Origin: Eopsaltria australis
Lineage: Eukaryota; Chordata; Aves; Passeriformes; Petroicidae
Assembly (NCBI GenBank): GCA_034509425.1
Contig: JAVTVJ010011652.1
Span: 5,013,501-5,077,500 of the forward strand
Length of the DNA stretch: 64,000 nucleotides
Reading direction: 5' to 3'
Shown here one piece after another: positions 39,500-52,245 of the stretch (position 1 is its first letter; every line of letters starts with the position of its first letter). The notes beneath the pieces are model-generated. The model did not search any database. It worked only from the letters and a program-made list of their open reading frames with translations, and was not told the DNA's origin. The position numbers and the translations under genes were made by a program.

Positions 39500-40135
39500 A
39501 TGGAAAAAGTTGCTGGCTGGTACCCAGCCTGGCACGTTGCTCTCCTGTACTGGACATGGCTTTTCCTCTTCACTTACGGCTTTACCGGCGCAGAAATAAC
39601 TTGCAGATCCTGCCGTTCCCAGGTGCAGCCGCAGCAGCAGCCGCAGCAGGGATTACTGATGCACTTGAGGACCGACAGAGGAGAAGAGGAGCAAAGGAGG
39701 TTCCTCGGGGAGAAGGGAGGTGAGAGGGAGCAAGAGGTCGGGACGGAGGATGCCGGGCTGCAAGCCACCCTCGCCGCTGCTCCCGCGGGGACGGAATCCA
39801 GCGGCTGGGAGACCCGGCGAGTGACGAGGGAGCCCGAGAAAGTGGCCGGGGAGCGCCGTCCCCGAGCGGCAGCGGCGGCTCCGGCCGAGGACCGACCCCT
39901 GCAGGGTCCCCCCCCGGGCCGGCCGGGCTCGGTGCGGCGGCGCTGGGGCCGCAGCCCGCGGGGCTCGGCGGGGCCGGGGCCGGGGCCGGGCGGCGCCGCG
40001 GGGCGGGAGCCGGGGGACGGCGGCGCCGCCCGCTTCGGGCTGGAGGAGCTGCGGCTGGCCAGCACCACCTTCGCCCTGGCCGGAGACTCGGCGCACAACC
40101 AGGCCATGGTGCACTGGTCCGGCCACAACAGCAGC
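39500..40135 (+). CDS. SORCS1: SorCS-family VPS10 receptor, coding exon 1 (probably SORCS1)
   Basis: This is the first coding exon (212 codons) of a type I membrane sorting receptor that traffics neuronal cargo such as growth-factor receptors, neurexin and APP. The ATG has G at -3 and +4, and an in-frame stop lies upstream at 39377. Residues 12-30 form a hydrophobic signal peptide, probably cut near Ala31. A low-complexity propeptide follows: Q/P-rich at 41-50, charged at 57-80, G/P-rich at 138-177, with Arg-X-X-Arg furin-type candidates at 107-110 and 148-151. Residues 195-212 (GDSAHNQAMVHWSGHNSS) are diagnostic of SORCS1/SORCS3 at the VPS10 start. SORCS2 has a different version. SORCS1 is favoured by RF..EELRL.STTFAL before that block and by an RSPRG motif at nearly the same distance upstream. 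The GAEIT after the signal peptide instead recalls SORCS3. All other exons lie outside the window. Family near certain, paralogue probable. Confidence 0.82.
39970..39990 (+). other. GGGGCC tandem with G-quadruplex potential
   Basis: Three consecutive GGGGCC hexamers plus GGG give four G-runs with 2-base loops, which fits the canonical intramolecular G-quadruplex pattern on the coding strand. In frame it encodes alternating Gly-Pro (residues 157-164) in the propeptide. Confidence 0.85.
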
Positions 40136-40141
40136 GTGAGT
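40136..40141 (+). other. Splice donor of exon 1
   Basis: GTGAGT follows AGC at a codon boundary (phase 0), directly after the NSS of the conserved VPS10 start block. The next exon should supply the Val-Ile-Leu-Ile-like continuation known in the family. The open frame runs on to 40384, but its translation beyond the donor loses all family resemblance. Confidence 0.85.
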
Positions 40142-43100
40142 ACCGCGGGCGGGGGCGGCTGCTCCGTGCTTTTCTTATTTCCCTCCTTCCCCCGTTATTT
40201 TCTTCCCCCCCGTGTGTGTGTAATCGGGGGTGGGGGGTGCTGGGTTTTTCTTCTTCGAAGGGGATTTTGCGCCTCCGGGCGCCGGGGATTGGCTTCGCTT
40301 AGCAGTGTGCAGTGGGGCAGAAGGGCTTCAAAAGGGCCATTCTTCTGGAGTAGAAAAACTTTCCGCTCCCCGCCCGCCCGCTGAGCACATCCCCCTCCGG
40401 CCCCCTTGTCCCTCGGCCCGGAGCGAGCGGGATCTAGCGCTGTCGCCGCCCGCGGCGAGGGGAAGGGTCCCTTTAGGGGGATGCGCCTTCGCATCCAGCC
40501 TTCTCCCAGGATAACCCTCACGGGCAGCCTGGGAGGCTCAGCTGGAAGGATGCCCAGGGAAAGCCCCTCTGCTGCTGCTTCTTCTCCTCCTGCCAGCTGT
40601 GAGTGCCCACGTCAGCCCAAGGGCTCATCCCCGGGCCCTGCTGATGTGGAGATGCCGGGGGGGCTTCGGGACTTTGCCTCTGAGGTGTCTCTGTGTAGAG
40701 GATAAAGCAGCTTTTTGCCTCTTGTCACCAAGGTGTTAAACAGGAGAGTTCTTGTTTCCTGCTCATAACCTGCACGTGTCTCAGGAATAACATCAGAACA
40801 GCTCTGACCTGAGCCAAGCAGAACAAAACTGGCCAGAGAAGCAGGCAACTGATTTCCAGGCTGGAGGCACAGTCGTGACATCAAAGTTACCAGGTTAACT
40901 TGGGCACTGTATCCCTCCAGCCCCTGCTGCCGTGGTACCTGGGGCTGAGATCTGAGGCCCAGGGAAGGCAGGGTAAATTGCTGGGAGTGCTTTCTGCCTG
41001 CCCTTAACTCTGCTCGTGGACCAGCAGAAGTGAAGGGATGTGTCTGTCCAAATTCTCCAACTCTGCCTCTTGGAGACACCAAGCAGAATGCTAATGAGAG
41101 AGAAAGGGATGCCACCACTACGTGACTGTTGCCTAAACAAGTTTCCAGGAGAAACTCAGGCTCTCCTCTAGGGTGTCTGCAACTGTAATGCCAGAAGGTT
41201 TTTGGCTGCTTGGCAGAAATGTTTGGCCTCCCTCTCAGCTTTTAGTACTAGGAGACTAACATTTTGAAATGATAGTTTAGTCATCATGAATTCCTTTTGG
41301 TATAGATTGTACCAAGATACTCAATTTAGAATTGCAGCGGATGTCGTAAGGATCTCACTGTGGGGTTCAGCCCTCGTTAATTGGGACATGGTTTTATGGT
41401 GTCATCAGGAAGTTTTTAATCAATTAATTGGCAGGGGAATAGTTGTCATTTCCATTTTGAAGGACTTTCCCCTTTGCAACTCAGCTAGACTATTCTTAAA
41501 TAGCTGTGTGAGCAGAAGCTGCCTTGTAGGAACTCAGGTCTGTTCAAACAAATTGAATTGAGGCTTACACTGGTTTCAAGTGACCCATTTGCTAAGAAAA
41601 AAGATTCTGATATAAAAAGCAGGCAGCAGTTTCTCTGGTCTATCACTGCAGTTATGTTTCACCTGTACATTTTTCAAGACACATCTATTGTTATATATGT
41701 GTTTAGATACACGTATATTTGTGTATGTGTTTCTGCCCACTGTGGTAGTGTGGGCTGCTGTTGTCTGGGGCTGATTTGCTTTGTGAGTGTGTTGGTGTTT
41801 AAATGTTTTCAGGGATCTGTGGGGAAACATTTTGTGACTGTCCTTCCCGAAGAGCTGCAGGTTTCATTGTGTACAGGGATATTTTATGCTCTCCCTTCAC
41901 TGCGGGGGCTCTGGCAGTGCTGCTCTGTTTCGTGCTGTGCTTGCAGCCCCCTCACAACACTCACTGAAGCTGGGCCCCAGCAGGGCTTGGATGCACAGCA
42001 GGCTTGTCCAGGCTCAGCTGGAGCAGTGGTGTGTGTTCAGGAAGGAGCCCAAAGTGGCACAGACCCGTTGTCCCTGTGTGGAGGTTTTGGGTGCCCATCT
42101 GTGGTGTAGCTGGGGTGAAATGCTTCCTTTAGGGTACAGCATACGTAGTTCTGCCTTCATGGGTGTTGCAGAGGATCCCATTGTGCTGCTTGTGAGGATG
42201 CTGTGTAACCCCAGTGTCCTGCCTGCACTCCAACAGCAGCAGGTGCTGGCTTGCTGCTGGAGTTTCCATGCTGTGGCATGGGAATGCAACACACCTCTCC
42301 TCATTTTCTTTCTTATGGGATCTGGAAGTGCTGCTGTCAAACAACTTTTGCCCAGGCAGAGGGGCAGTGTGAACAGGATCATAGTTTTCAGTTTCTGAAA
42401 AATATTAAAATATAAAAGCTCAAAATATTTGAGATGTTGTTAGGTGGAAAAACTGGAAAATTAAATCACTGTCACCACCAAGTTTTTCTATTACAGTGTA
42501 CCTTATCCTGTCAGCCTCATTGTGGTTCCTTATATCCTTTTTTTGGTAGTGGTGTGGATATAATTGCAGTGCTGCTGTGGAGGAGAAAGAGCTCCTGAAA
42601 CCACTCCTGATTCTTGTACGGGATTCTTCTGGGTGTGTTTGCAGCTTCTCTCAGGCTTGGCTGTGATTTTATATTGAGTGTGTGCACCACTGAACTGATG
42701 GCATTTTGCTCTGAATTCACTGTATGCTAAGCCACAGGCACAGTAAGAATAATAAATGATAGTACAAGTTGTCCAGGTTTAACTCCATCAACATAAATTG
42801 TTTTAGATCAGTGTTTATTTTGGCCCATCAGTGATTTTAGGTACTCCCTGGACAGCTTGCTCTCCAGATCCACATTCATATCCAGACACTTGGAGCATGC
42901 TGTGCTCATCTGTAGGAACAGAGTTCACATATTCACTTATCCCTCCTGTGTACCTCATTTCACTGATGTGTCAGCAGGAGTTCTCCAGAGGAGAGCAGAG
43001 GTGTAGGGAGCCTGACTTGTCAAATTACTGATGAGGATGAAATCAGGAGTGTATCCAGTGTAATATTAAAATACAGGTGGGCCTCAGACCTCCTCTGACT

Positions 43101-46100
43101 CCAGTGGAGGTGAGTGGGGCCACACAAAGCTGCCCTGCACCTGCACAATCCTGAGCTCTTTCAGTCTGTAAGACAGAGAAGAGTGGCTGTAGCAAAAGTG
43201 GGTGCTGGAAAGGGTCTTTGGCTGGCACTGAGTGCCAGACTGTGGGAATGATCCAAGAAGGTGTTAACTGGTCCAAGCCAGCACCCTGCCTGGAATAATT
43301 TTGACAGTATAAGAGCCTAGACTGTAAATGGGTTCTGGCAGTACTTACCTGCATTGATATATCCTGAGCATCTTTCCACTGGCCCCTATAAAACTGAAGT
43401 AAAAGTTCATATGAGCTGAAATCTTTCTCAAATCTCTGCTACAAGATCCACAAGAGATCTGCCTTTTTGCACCACTGAGGGATGTCATCATCAATGTGGA
43501 AGTTGGCAGGTTTCCTAGCTCATGGAGGTATCAAACGTGTTGCTGATGCAGTGCATCCTGACACTGTAGATTTGGAGTCCCCTTAGCTCCCTTAATGCCA
43601 TGCTCTAGACTAGGGGAAAACAGTTAGCAGAGATTTATGTGTGGAGCTAAAAGAGAGACCTGGTTTTAATGGTGAGAAGCAAGTCTCTAGGTAATGTCCA
43701 TTATGAGCTTTTGGGATAGAGATGCTTTTCAGAGCTTAAAAAAATGAAGACTGTTTCTTTCCTTAGCTGGCTTGGAGCAAGATCAGTGCCTTATTTGTTC
43801 ATTTGAATGTATTCTAGAGAAAGAGCAAAAAATTGAAGTGGTCGAAAGGTAAGGGAGTTTGAGTGAATGCCTTGATGCTACAGCTGGTGCTATAATGTGG
43901 TGCTGTGAATGAAAGCAGCATGGGTTTCAACTTGTTCATTAAATTAGCAGTTTACTGTTGCCCTGCACTGGACAAAGTGCTCTCCTGGGCTGGACGTTGG
44001 TGTAGATCTCAAACTCTGTGGCAGAGAATTTGAGCATGGACTAGGCTTTATACCTGGGGATTGGCTCTTCTGTGAGCATGAAACCTTTAAACAGCTGGTT
44101 CAAGCTTCTGTGATTTACATGGCTGGAAAGACAAAGCTGAGCTTCTCAGAGGTCCTCCACAGCAGCAGATCCTCAGCAGACTGATGGAGATACAGAGGTG
44201 GAGCTGGGAGTGGATGCAAAACAACCATGGCCAGACAGGTTTTATATTCCACCCACAGCAGAAGATCGATAGAGCTGAAGGGTCCAGTGCCGGATGGAGC
44301 CTGCAAGGTCATCATTGCTCCTGTCAGGTGATTACACCAGACAGCAGGGGAAGAGTTAGGTCTCTTATGGGAGAGCTTTTAGGCAAGATGAGACTCTGCA
44401 TTAGGTATTTCTTGCAAGATGTTACTTAATGTTACTGACAGGACAAACTTGGCTCAGGTAAGACAGAATAACAATGCACCTTTTTATTTCCAATGCATTG
44501 TATTTCATCCTGGACAAAGTATTGGTGAATAAACTGTTGTTGGATTTTCAGTTGAAGTGTTCAGACCTACTTTGTAAATGATGAACTCCAAGAATGGCAC
44601 ATAGTCAACATTGCATCCTACAGCCATGACTGATCAAACTAAAAACATGTACAAACAGCTGGGGTCTATCAACCCTTTCACCCTTTTATTGCCTTCTTCC
44701 TTTATGGGTAGCTGCTCCAGTCCTTTTTCTCCTGACTGTTGGAAATGTCTCTCTGATTTCTGTTCTAATGTTGCCATTGGGCAATTTAGATTAATTTTTT
44801 TTTTCATTTGTGTGTGTTCCTTTTAATTGAAGTTATTTTCCCTCCCTGGCACTTACATCCCCTGGAATTATTTTACAGGCAGTGATGATATTCCCTTCCA
44901 GCCTCTGGTTTGCTAAATTGAGCAAGTGCTGTCTGTTCTTTCTGTATCTGCTTGTATGACAGATTGTGGAGAGTGAACTCTGAATTTCTAGGAGTCAGGT
45001 TCCCAAGAACTCGAATTTGAATCTGATTTTTGCTTTTGATCAATGAAGATGATAACAAATGTATTCCTTTTCACAACTAAGGTAGTAAAGGCGCATGGCA
45101 AGAGTACCTTAAATTGTCAGTGTTCTTCTGTTCTGTCCAGAATGGAGGACCATAATCAAAATGTTTTTTTTTTCTCTGGAGACTTTGCTCAAGTGCCATG
45201 TTCATATATATATTTGTAGCTGATAGCCTCTGTCTTTCTCTTGCTGGCAGAGCTGTGACTCCAAAGTAAAACTATCAGGGGTGCCAGCATCATCACACAT
45301 CCCATGAGTGACCAGCATTTTGTTGTATGATGCTATGACAGCCCATTGCTCCCTTCCTCCCATGGCAATTGAAAAATTTTAAAGGAGGAATTTTAAGGTA
45401 ATGAATATGGATGTGGAGCCCAGAGCCAGATGCTCAGTGAGATCCATGGAGAGGAGTAACCCCCAGTGTCAGTTTCTTTGTATTGAGATTGATTCCTAGG
45501 GTGCTGAAAACAGCTCCCAAAAAAGATTCATGCAAGGAGGATGCTGGCATCAATTAACTTCAGTGAGATGGAGTCTGTATGATGTACACATTACAAGAAT
45601 ATATAATAGTATTAAGAGTATAATGCACTGGATGCTGAGACTGTTTCAGGCTAATCTCTTGCTAGAGCTACTGAGAATATATTTTGGAAGAGCTGAATAA
45701 AAAGTGAGGAAACAAAAATGGAAAACTAGAAAAAAAATCAAATTAAAATATTGCTAAAAGTCCCTTGTTTCAAATTTTTGTCTTTATTATACTTAGTACT
45801 GTTGGATCATAAAATACTTCACATCCATTCTAGATATGAAACCTCCTCTAAATTTCCTGTAACTGAGTAGGACTTTATTCCTTTAGCCTGAGGTCTTGAG
45901 GGTTTTTTGGTATTTATTTTCTTGTGTGTGTGTTTGATTTTTCAAAAAAATGAGTCAACAGCCATAGTATGTATTTCTTCTGTGTTGCAGTCCATCTCTA
46001 GGTATATTTCTTGACTGGGTAAAACATAGGCTTTTCACATACAGAATATGAAATAGGATACATGGGAAATTGTTAATAAGAAGAGCTGTGCTCTGAGAGA

Positions 46101-49037
46101 AAGCAGTAAGTGAAAGAGAATCTGTGAGGACTGGAAGAAAGGCTTGTCATTGTGTGATGCTGCTCTCTGTGAAAGAGTTTGGGAGACTGTGAGGAGCTTC
46201 TGCCTCTGACAGGTGGGATATGCAAATCCCATCACAAGGGGAGATTAAGGAGAATAATGGAAGAGCTCTGACAGTTGCAACTGGCATTCATGCAATATCG
46301 AGAGGCTATAAACTGTGTAAAGCAATCGGGTTATAGCTTTCAATCTTCTTAATACAGTACTTTATAATAGAAAATGGGTTTCTCCCTTTCTTCCTGGCTT
46401 CAAATAAGACGTTTTTATTTCCCTAACCTGGTGATCATGGTGAAGTCGGTCCAGAGAGGGAAGCAAGGAGGTCAGAAGTCCTTAATTCATCCTGGAGGGG
46501 TTAGAGACCACTCTGAGCCGTTCAGTTGTGACACAGCTTTATATATGAAGGGCTGCAAGGTCAGCACTGGCCTTGGACAGTCACATCCTCTGGGCCTTTC
46601 ATGCTGCGTCAGAGTGAACACAACCCTGGCTTTGTGCAGAGCTCCAGCGAGGCAAATGAAACTGCCCCATTAAAGACCTCCTTCTCTGGAAAATGCTATT
46701 GTAGCCTGGCCAGAGCGTTTTGTAGGTTCACATTGATTTTCCTTTGATTCCAAAGCTCCTGAGAAACAGCCCTCAACAAGCCCAAATTGTGAAAGTTCAA
46801 ATGTAACATTTTTTAATTTTGAACCAAGGCAGCATTTTTGGAACAGATTTCAAATTCTTGTATTCTATATTTAATAATGATCCAGTGACACAAAAACCTT
46901 GATTCAGTGTGCTGGACAGAGGCATCTAGTGACACCTGAGCTTGCATTACCTCTGGCTGCTGTTCACAGGGTAAGGGCATCCTGTGGGAACTGTATCCTA
47001 CCAGATGTCCAGGTCTGGGAATTGTAGAGCATCTCAAACTATATTTGGCTATATTTAGATAACTGCTATTATCATAAAAGCTGTGTGTACTGGATCCTGT
47101 TCATCCAGATGCAAAGCTGCATTCAGGTTTACGTTTCCAAGGAGGAGAAGAAAATTAAGAATGACACAAGGTGTTTTTCTTTCCTCAATTATTTTTTTAT
47201 ACCTGGCCAGCAAACCAAAAAATCAATGACTCCCACAGCTCTAATTGACATTTTTGCGTTAAATGAAAATGGACCTTGATTCCAATTCAAATAGCAGCAC
47301 TGGGTGATAAAGTAATTATTTTGGAATTTCAAATGCGTATAAAAGTTGATGCAGTAAAATGATTTTTGTGCCACTTGGAATTTTTTCTGGTTGTATCTTA
47401 AGTCAAACAACAGTTAACATAAGAGCCCTTAATCCCTAATTCTCAGTGCTGGTGACACAATAACACTTTTACTTGGTACTGTACTTTCTCTCCTTGGGGA
47501 ATACACAAGAAAAGTACTTTCAGATGGAACAGGATATTTTAGGATATGTCCTAAAATGTAATTCTTTCCTTTTAGAGGGTCTCTAAGAACTTAATTTAAC
47601 CTCTCATCATGTCCCTCAATGGGGGAGTGATGCTCTCTGGTGACTGCACGTGGCTGTTGGAGCTGCCTCTGGACTCCGCTGTGCTGCCACTCTGAGGATG
47701 TGCTCAGGGCAGATGTCCTGAGTGCCCCTGGTGTGGGATGAGAAGGAGCTTGAGGAAGAAGGTGGTTATTAAGGTGGTGTGGGTGAAGAAGGAGGGAAGT
47801 TGCACCTCTTTCAGCAGCTGTGGGGGGATGTTGATGCCAAGCATCCCCAACAGGAGCAGCCCATGCTGGGACAGGGCCTCCAGTGCACTCTCCCTGTGCT
47901 GTGTTTGGGACAGAGCTGCTTCTGCAGGGGCAGGAAGGTCAAGGCAGTCACAGACCTTGTGATTTCTCTTTCCCTGTCGGGAAAACTCAGAGATAACCCC
48001 TTCATCTTTCTGGGCTTTTGGGGTGGAAACTTCACCTACAAATGGAAAGCTCTTGATCACTTACACCACCAGGTCCCAACCCAGCGTCAATGTTCACATC
48101 CTAATTGTGCTTTGAAAAGGTTTGAGATCAGCTTTGCTGATGATCATATAAGGACAGCAGTGCCATGAACTCATGCAGATAATCTTCATGCACGTCTTCA
48201 GGGGGAAGTGAAAAGCTCCTTAGAAAATCTCAGGCTATTTAGATAACCCAACAGAGATATCCCATGTCTTTTCACAAACATTTATCTTTTTCCCCCCATT
48301 CTCACCTCCCCCACTAAATTTAGGGTGGAGAAAATAATGCAAGGGAAATATTTTATATAACAAATGTAGGCATGTTTTATCTCCATAAATTGTCCCTGCT
48401 CAATATGTGATTTTGTCAGGTGCACTTTTTTATGGGAGGGTGAAGTAATCACAAAGTTCCTGATTCAGAAAGTAGTGAGAAATTCCTCACTGATGTGGAA
48501 ATGGGTGCTATTTAATCATTTGGACTTTGCTTGGAAAATTTTTCTTTTAACTACAAAGTATAATTTCAGTAGATGAAAGAGGTCCTATGCTCCCTTTCTG
48601 TGTGTGTCACTGGGTCAGTTTAAATCTTTAGAAACAGCTTAATGTGCCCTGTCTTGGCCAAAAATGGTGCCAGTACCTTTCACTGAATATTCTCTGAAAA
48701 CAAACGTAGGAAAAGTGAATTCCACTGAATATGCAAATGAATATTTAAGGACCATATTAGTATTTACTTATAGGTAAGTATAAATATATTTTTCTGGTGT
48801 AAAAATAATAGTTGTGCTGAAAATCAAGCTCTGTAAGCCAGAGAACATGATATGGAAAATTAGTTTGCTTTCCATTGCTTTCAGTTCAGTTTTCCAAGGA
48901 AAAAATATATTCCTGTAGATGAAAGATAAAATCTTTAAATTAATCATTATTGGAATCATAATCAAATTTAGGAAATGGTTATCTGAAAATAAAAGTGAGA
49001 TTTTACTTTGATTGGAACTTTATAATTATTGTGGGGA
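40142..49037 (+). other. Intron 1, first part
   Basis: This follows the donor. The first ~400 bases belong to the CpG island and the rest is ordinary intronic DNA. Overlapping open frames at 41558-42398 (183 and 170 codons) lie in a GC-richer patch, have no recognisable domain and compete with one another in different frames, so I do not call genes. No exon matching the VPS10 continuation was recognised. Confidence 0.6.
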
Positions 49038-49111
49038 TTTGTTTTTGTTGGGTTTTTTTTGGTTTTTTTTTTTTTTTTGTTGTTTGTTTGTTTTTTTGTT
49101 TTTTTTTTTTT
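49038..49111 (+). repeat. T-rich low-complexity tract with (TTTG) units
   Basis: About 74 bases of T runs broken by single or paired Gs. On the minus strand it reads as A-rich with CAAA units. No element is recognisable on either side. Confidence 0.88.
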
Positions 49112-50059
49112 AATGGGATAGGCTAAACAGGTTAGTGAGAGACACACCAGCAAAACAGGATCTGCATTAACCTTAATCTCAAAATGCACAGGTCCATGGT
49201 GAAACACCACCATGTTAGAGAAGTTTGGGGAGTGATTATTCCCTGAGATGTTACTCTGGCTGAGGATTGAACTGTGGGGAGGGACTGCACTACACCTTCT
49301 CCACTTCATTTGTGTTCACGTTTCCACGCACCCCTCAGTATATTGAGTGACAGAACCTGGGCTAGAGATGAGAAGAACATAGATCTGGCCTACATAGATC
49401 TGGACTTAGCCTGGATCCAGTGACCTTGTGTCACTGCAAATGAGCAGATGAAGTTTAGTAGTAAATATTTGGGCTGCTGTAACTGAAGGATGCTTTAATG
49501 CAGATTTATGTGTTTCAATAACAAATGTCTGTTTAATTGTGTATCCTTGAAAACAAATAAATGAAACAAAAATAAATGAAAATATTCTGCAGCTCATCTT
49601 TTGGATGGAAAGCTTCCAGTTTGGTGTTGCCTTCCATTTTATTTTCAACTTTTGTAAGATGACACGTGATGTTTCTTCTTTCTCCAGAAACTTGTCATCC
49701 ACTCCAAAGCAACTCATTTTAAAGTTGTTAAAGGAGTAAATCTGGTTGGTTCCAGCTGTCTGATAACCCAGTCTGTGCCTGTGGCTGTGGCCAGGGCATG
49801 ATGGCAGGGCCATGCCACCTGTGATGGAGGGAGTTGGACCAAGGACACCTATGAGAGCTGAGGAAAGGAAACCCAGCTCTGCTTTCTTGTGCCATGGGGC
49901 AGGCTCCTGGCATCTTTTTTTCCCTCTTAAACACTGGGTTCAGCAATTGCTGAAATCCCTGTTGCTTTCATGATGCTGCAGGCTGGGATCCCATCAGATA
50001 GAGAGAGACTCAGCAGCTCCCGTTCCTCCCTCTCCCATGGGAACGTGAGCTCTTCCTCC

Positions 50060-50300
50060 CTGCAAATGTGTGCTGCATCCTCCTCCTCCTCCTCATCAGC
50101 CACCCACAGCCCTGTCTGTTGATGCCGTTGCCTGGCGACCGCCCTGTGATGGACAGCTTGGAGGGAAGTGATGATTAAACAACCTGAACTGGCTTCTGAA
50201 AGCAGCCATCGTCATTGTAATGTGACAGGCAGTGACAGCTCAGACAGCAACACGTTCAGAGTGTGATTCCTGGAAAAAAAAGGATAAACAGTAAACACAC
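50060..50300. promoter_or_regulatory. Candidate intronic enhancer with RFX, PBX and MEIS-like motifs
   Basis: GTTGCCTGGCGAC at 50127-50139 is close to the palindromic RFX X-box. TGATGATTAA at 50169-50178 resembles a PBX/HOX site. TGACAG occurs twice (50223-50228 and 50233-50238) exactly 10 bases apart, matching MEIS/TGIF half sites one helical turn apart. The block also retains several CpGs outside the island. Function and conservation are inferred only from motifs. Confidence 0.3.
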
Positions 50301-52211
50301 GAGGAGAGAGCCACACACACACCTGTGTGTAGATGTGCGAGTGCTGTTGCTTTCCCTTGATGCAGGAGGGCTGGGGAAGGCAAGTGTTTCTGTATTAATG
50401 AAGGGTGAACTTAACCCTAATAACTGTCATGATGAACAGGTCAGCCTGCCCTGATACTGTCAAACATGAGCTCCTCTGGCAGCCCAGGGCAGCAGTTAAA
50501 TGGGGTCCTGCAGGTGTTGGCAGCAGGGGGCTGCACGGCCAGCAGGAATAACTCAGCACAGAGGGAAGCACCTGGAGGCTTCAGCATGAAGGTGGTGACC
50601 CTGCCAGGTGCACCTGCCACATCCCTTCCTGCCTTCCAGCTGGACAAGACCAGAACAGGCACAAGGATGCAGGCTGTCATTACAGTGTAAAAGTTTTGTC
50701 TGTACATGAGGATACAGGATGCAGTGGAGCAAATAACATCCATACTGATGGTTTGGCTGATCTGTATATGGATTCAGAGAGAGAAAATGAATGTTTCTGG
50801 TGTTTCTCACGTGCTTCTTAATCTCTCCTTTTAGTTTTGTCCCAGTCAGAATTGCTTTGTGCTGCTGTCCTGTCCTGTTTGGGTACTGATCCCATCCAGC
50901 CCTCCTCGGGAAGCAGCTCTGTCTTGGCAGTTTTATTACACCTGAGTTTTCACCAGGGCAAACAGTGGAGGTGAAATATTGCTTCAGTGCAAGTGAACAT
51001 CACATTTCTCTTAAAGCAGAGTTAACCAAAGATATTCTGATGTTTCCTAGAACTTCTAAGGTGATGTTAAGTGTAACAAGTATTTCCAGGAAATGTTTGT
51101 GGATTATCTGCCTCTGCTTTGATGGCTGTGCATGTCCTTTTTAAATTGCTGTCAGGTTTGTCCTGGGTACAGCAGCACCAATTTCCTTCAGTGCTATTCA
51201 AGTTCGTAAGGCAGGCTTATCAGTGAGGCATCTGAGGGATGGCTTTAAAGTGAAATAAGAAAACAAACCCCAAACTACTTTCCAAAGGTCCTTCCAAAAA
51301 GAGTTAAGAGATCACCAGTGTTCTTGTCAGACTGAAAGAGAAATGCACACACAAAGAGAAGAGAATTTCATTGCCTGCCTTGCTCTCTCCTCCCATATCT
51401 CCTATCTCCATTGCATCTGGCACCCTCTCAGGATGAAGGAGTTGAGGAGAAATGTCTCCAGTCTGTGCCTTTTCCACTCACATAAATCAGTATTCCTCTA
51501 GGCCAAGAACTGCTTTGAGGGAAGCAGAAGAAGAATCCATCTCTATTCCTTTCTGACACTGAGGTATTGAAAGGCCAGGCAGAAAGAGTAATTTCTGAGA
51601 AATCTTGCATTTGGCAAGGTGAATTTCGGTGTGAAACAAACCTTTATGAGCAAGTAGGGGAAAGAAATACTTCGAGAAATTTTATGAGGAGCAGAGAATA
51701 TTGTACAAAAGAATCAGCATCTCATTATAAAATGTTACTCAGGAAACCTGTACTTAATCCTTTATATAGAGATCATTTTGTTTAAATAAGGACATATGTG
51801 GAGATGGTTGCTGGAGAGAGTTCAGAGAAGAGAAAAGATGTCTGTAATTTTGGGCTTCTGGTTAAATATATGGCATTGTGTGGTTGATGTCTGAACTGGG
51901 ATGACACAAGACAAATTAAATTTTAACTCATTAGTAAATTTTCCTCCTAACAAGCTACTCAGATGATCCAGAAATACATTATGCAGTAGCAGCTGCTAGG
52001 AGATGAAAATATTTCATTGTAGCAATACATGGTATAATGAAGGATGGGGAATGAATGCAGTAGTGCAATAAGGACAGAAGAAGATAGATGACACATGGTT
52101 TAAAATATTCACTCTCTGTGTTGAGTTTACACAGGACAGATGACGTCAATAAATTGAAAACACCACTGAGACACATAAGTCATTAAATACTAATATTAGA
52201 GCCACTTGGGG

Positions 52212-52245
52212 AAAGAAAGTTGTCAGGGGGAAGAAAGTTGTCAGA
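52212..52245 (+). repeat. 17-bp tandem, two copies
   Basis: AAGAAAGTTGTCAG occurs twice with a period of about 17 bases. Confidence 0.8.

Larger units (their letters stand above)
39390..40530. promoter_or_regulatory. CpG island over exon 1
   Basis: CpG dinucleotides become abundant from about 39390 and fall off after about 40530. The densest part is 39750-40140. The island covers the end of the 5' UTR, the whole coding exon and the first ~400 bases of intron 1, as expected for an unmethylated vertebrate promoter. Edges are by eye. Confidence 0.85.

Noticed and set aside
39574..40128. Antisense open frames of 184 and 157 codons opposite exon 1
   Set aside because: They are shadows of the GC-rich coding exon, where stop codons are rare in every frame. 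The sense frame has the family signature.
40136..40384. Continuation of the exon 1 open frame for 82 codons past the splice donor
   Set aside because: The conserved VPS10 sequence is interrupted exactly at a GTGAGT donor, and the downstream translation is unrelated to SorCS proteins.
41558..42398. Two overlapping + strand open frames of 183 and 170 codons in intron 1
   Set aside because: They use different frames over the same DNA in a GC-richer patch, and neither translation resembles a protein family. Chance is the best explanation.
42774..42800. LTR-like 'gtccaggtttaactcc'
   Set aside because: The match is too short and imperfect, and the flanking sequence does not continue the LTR pattern.
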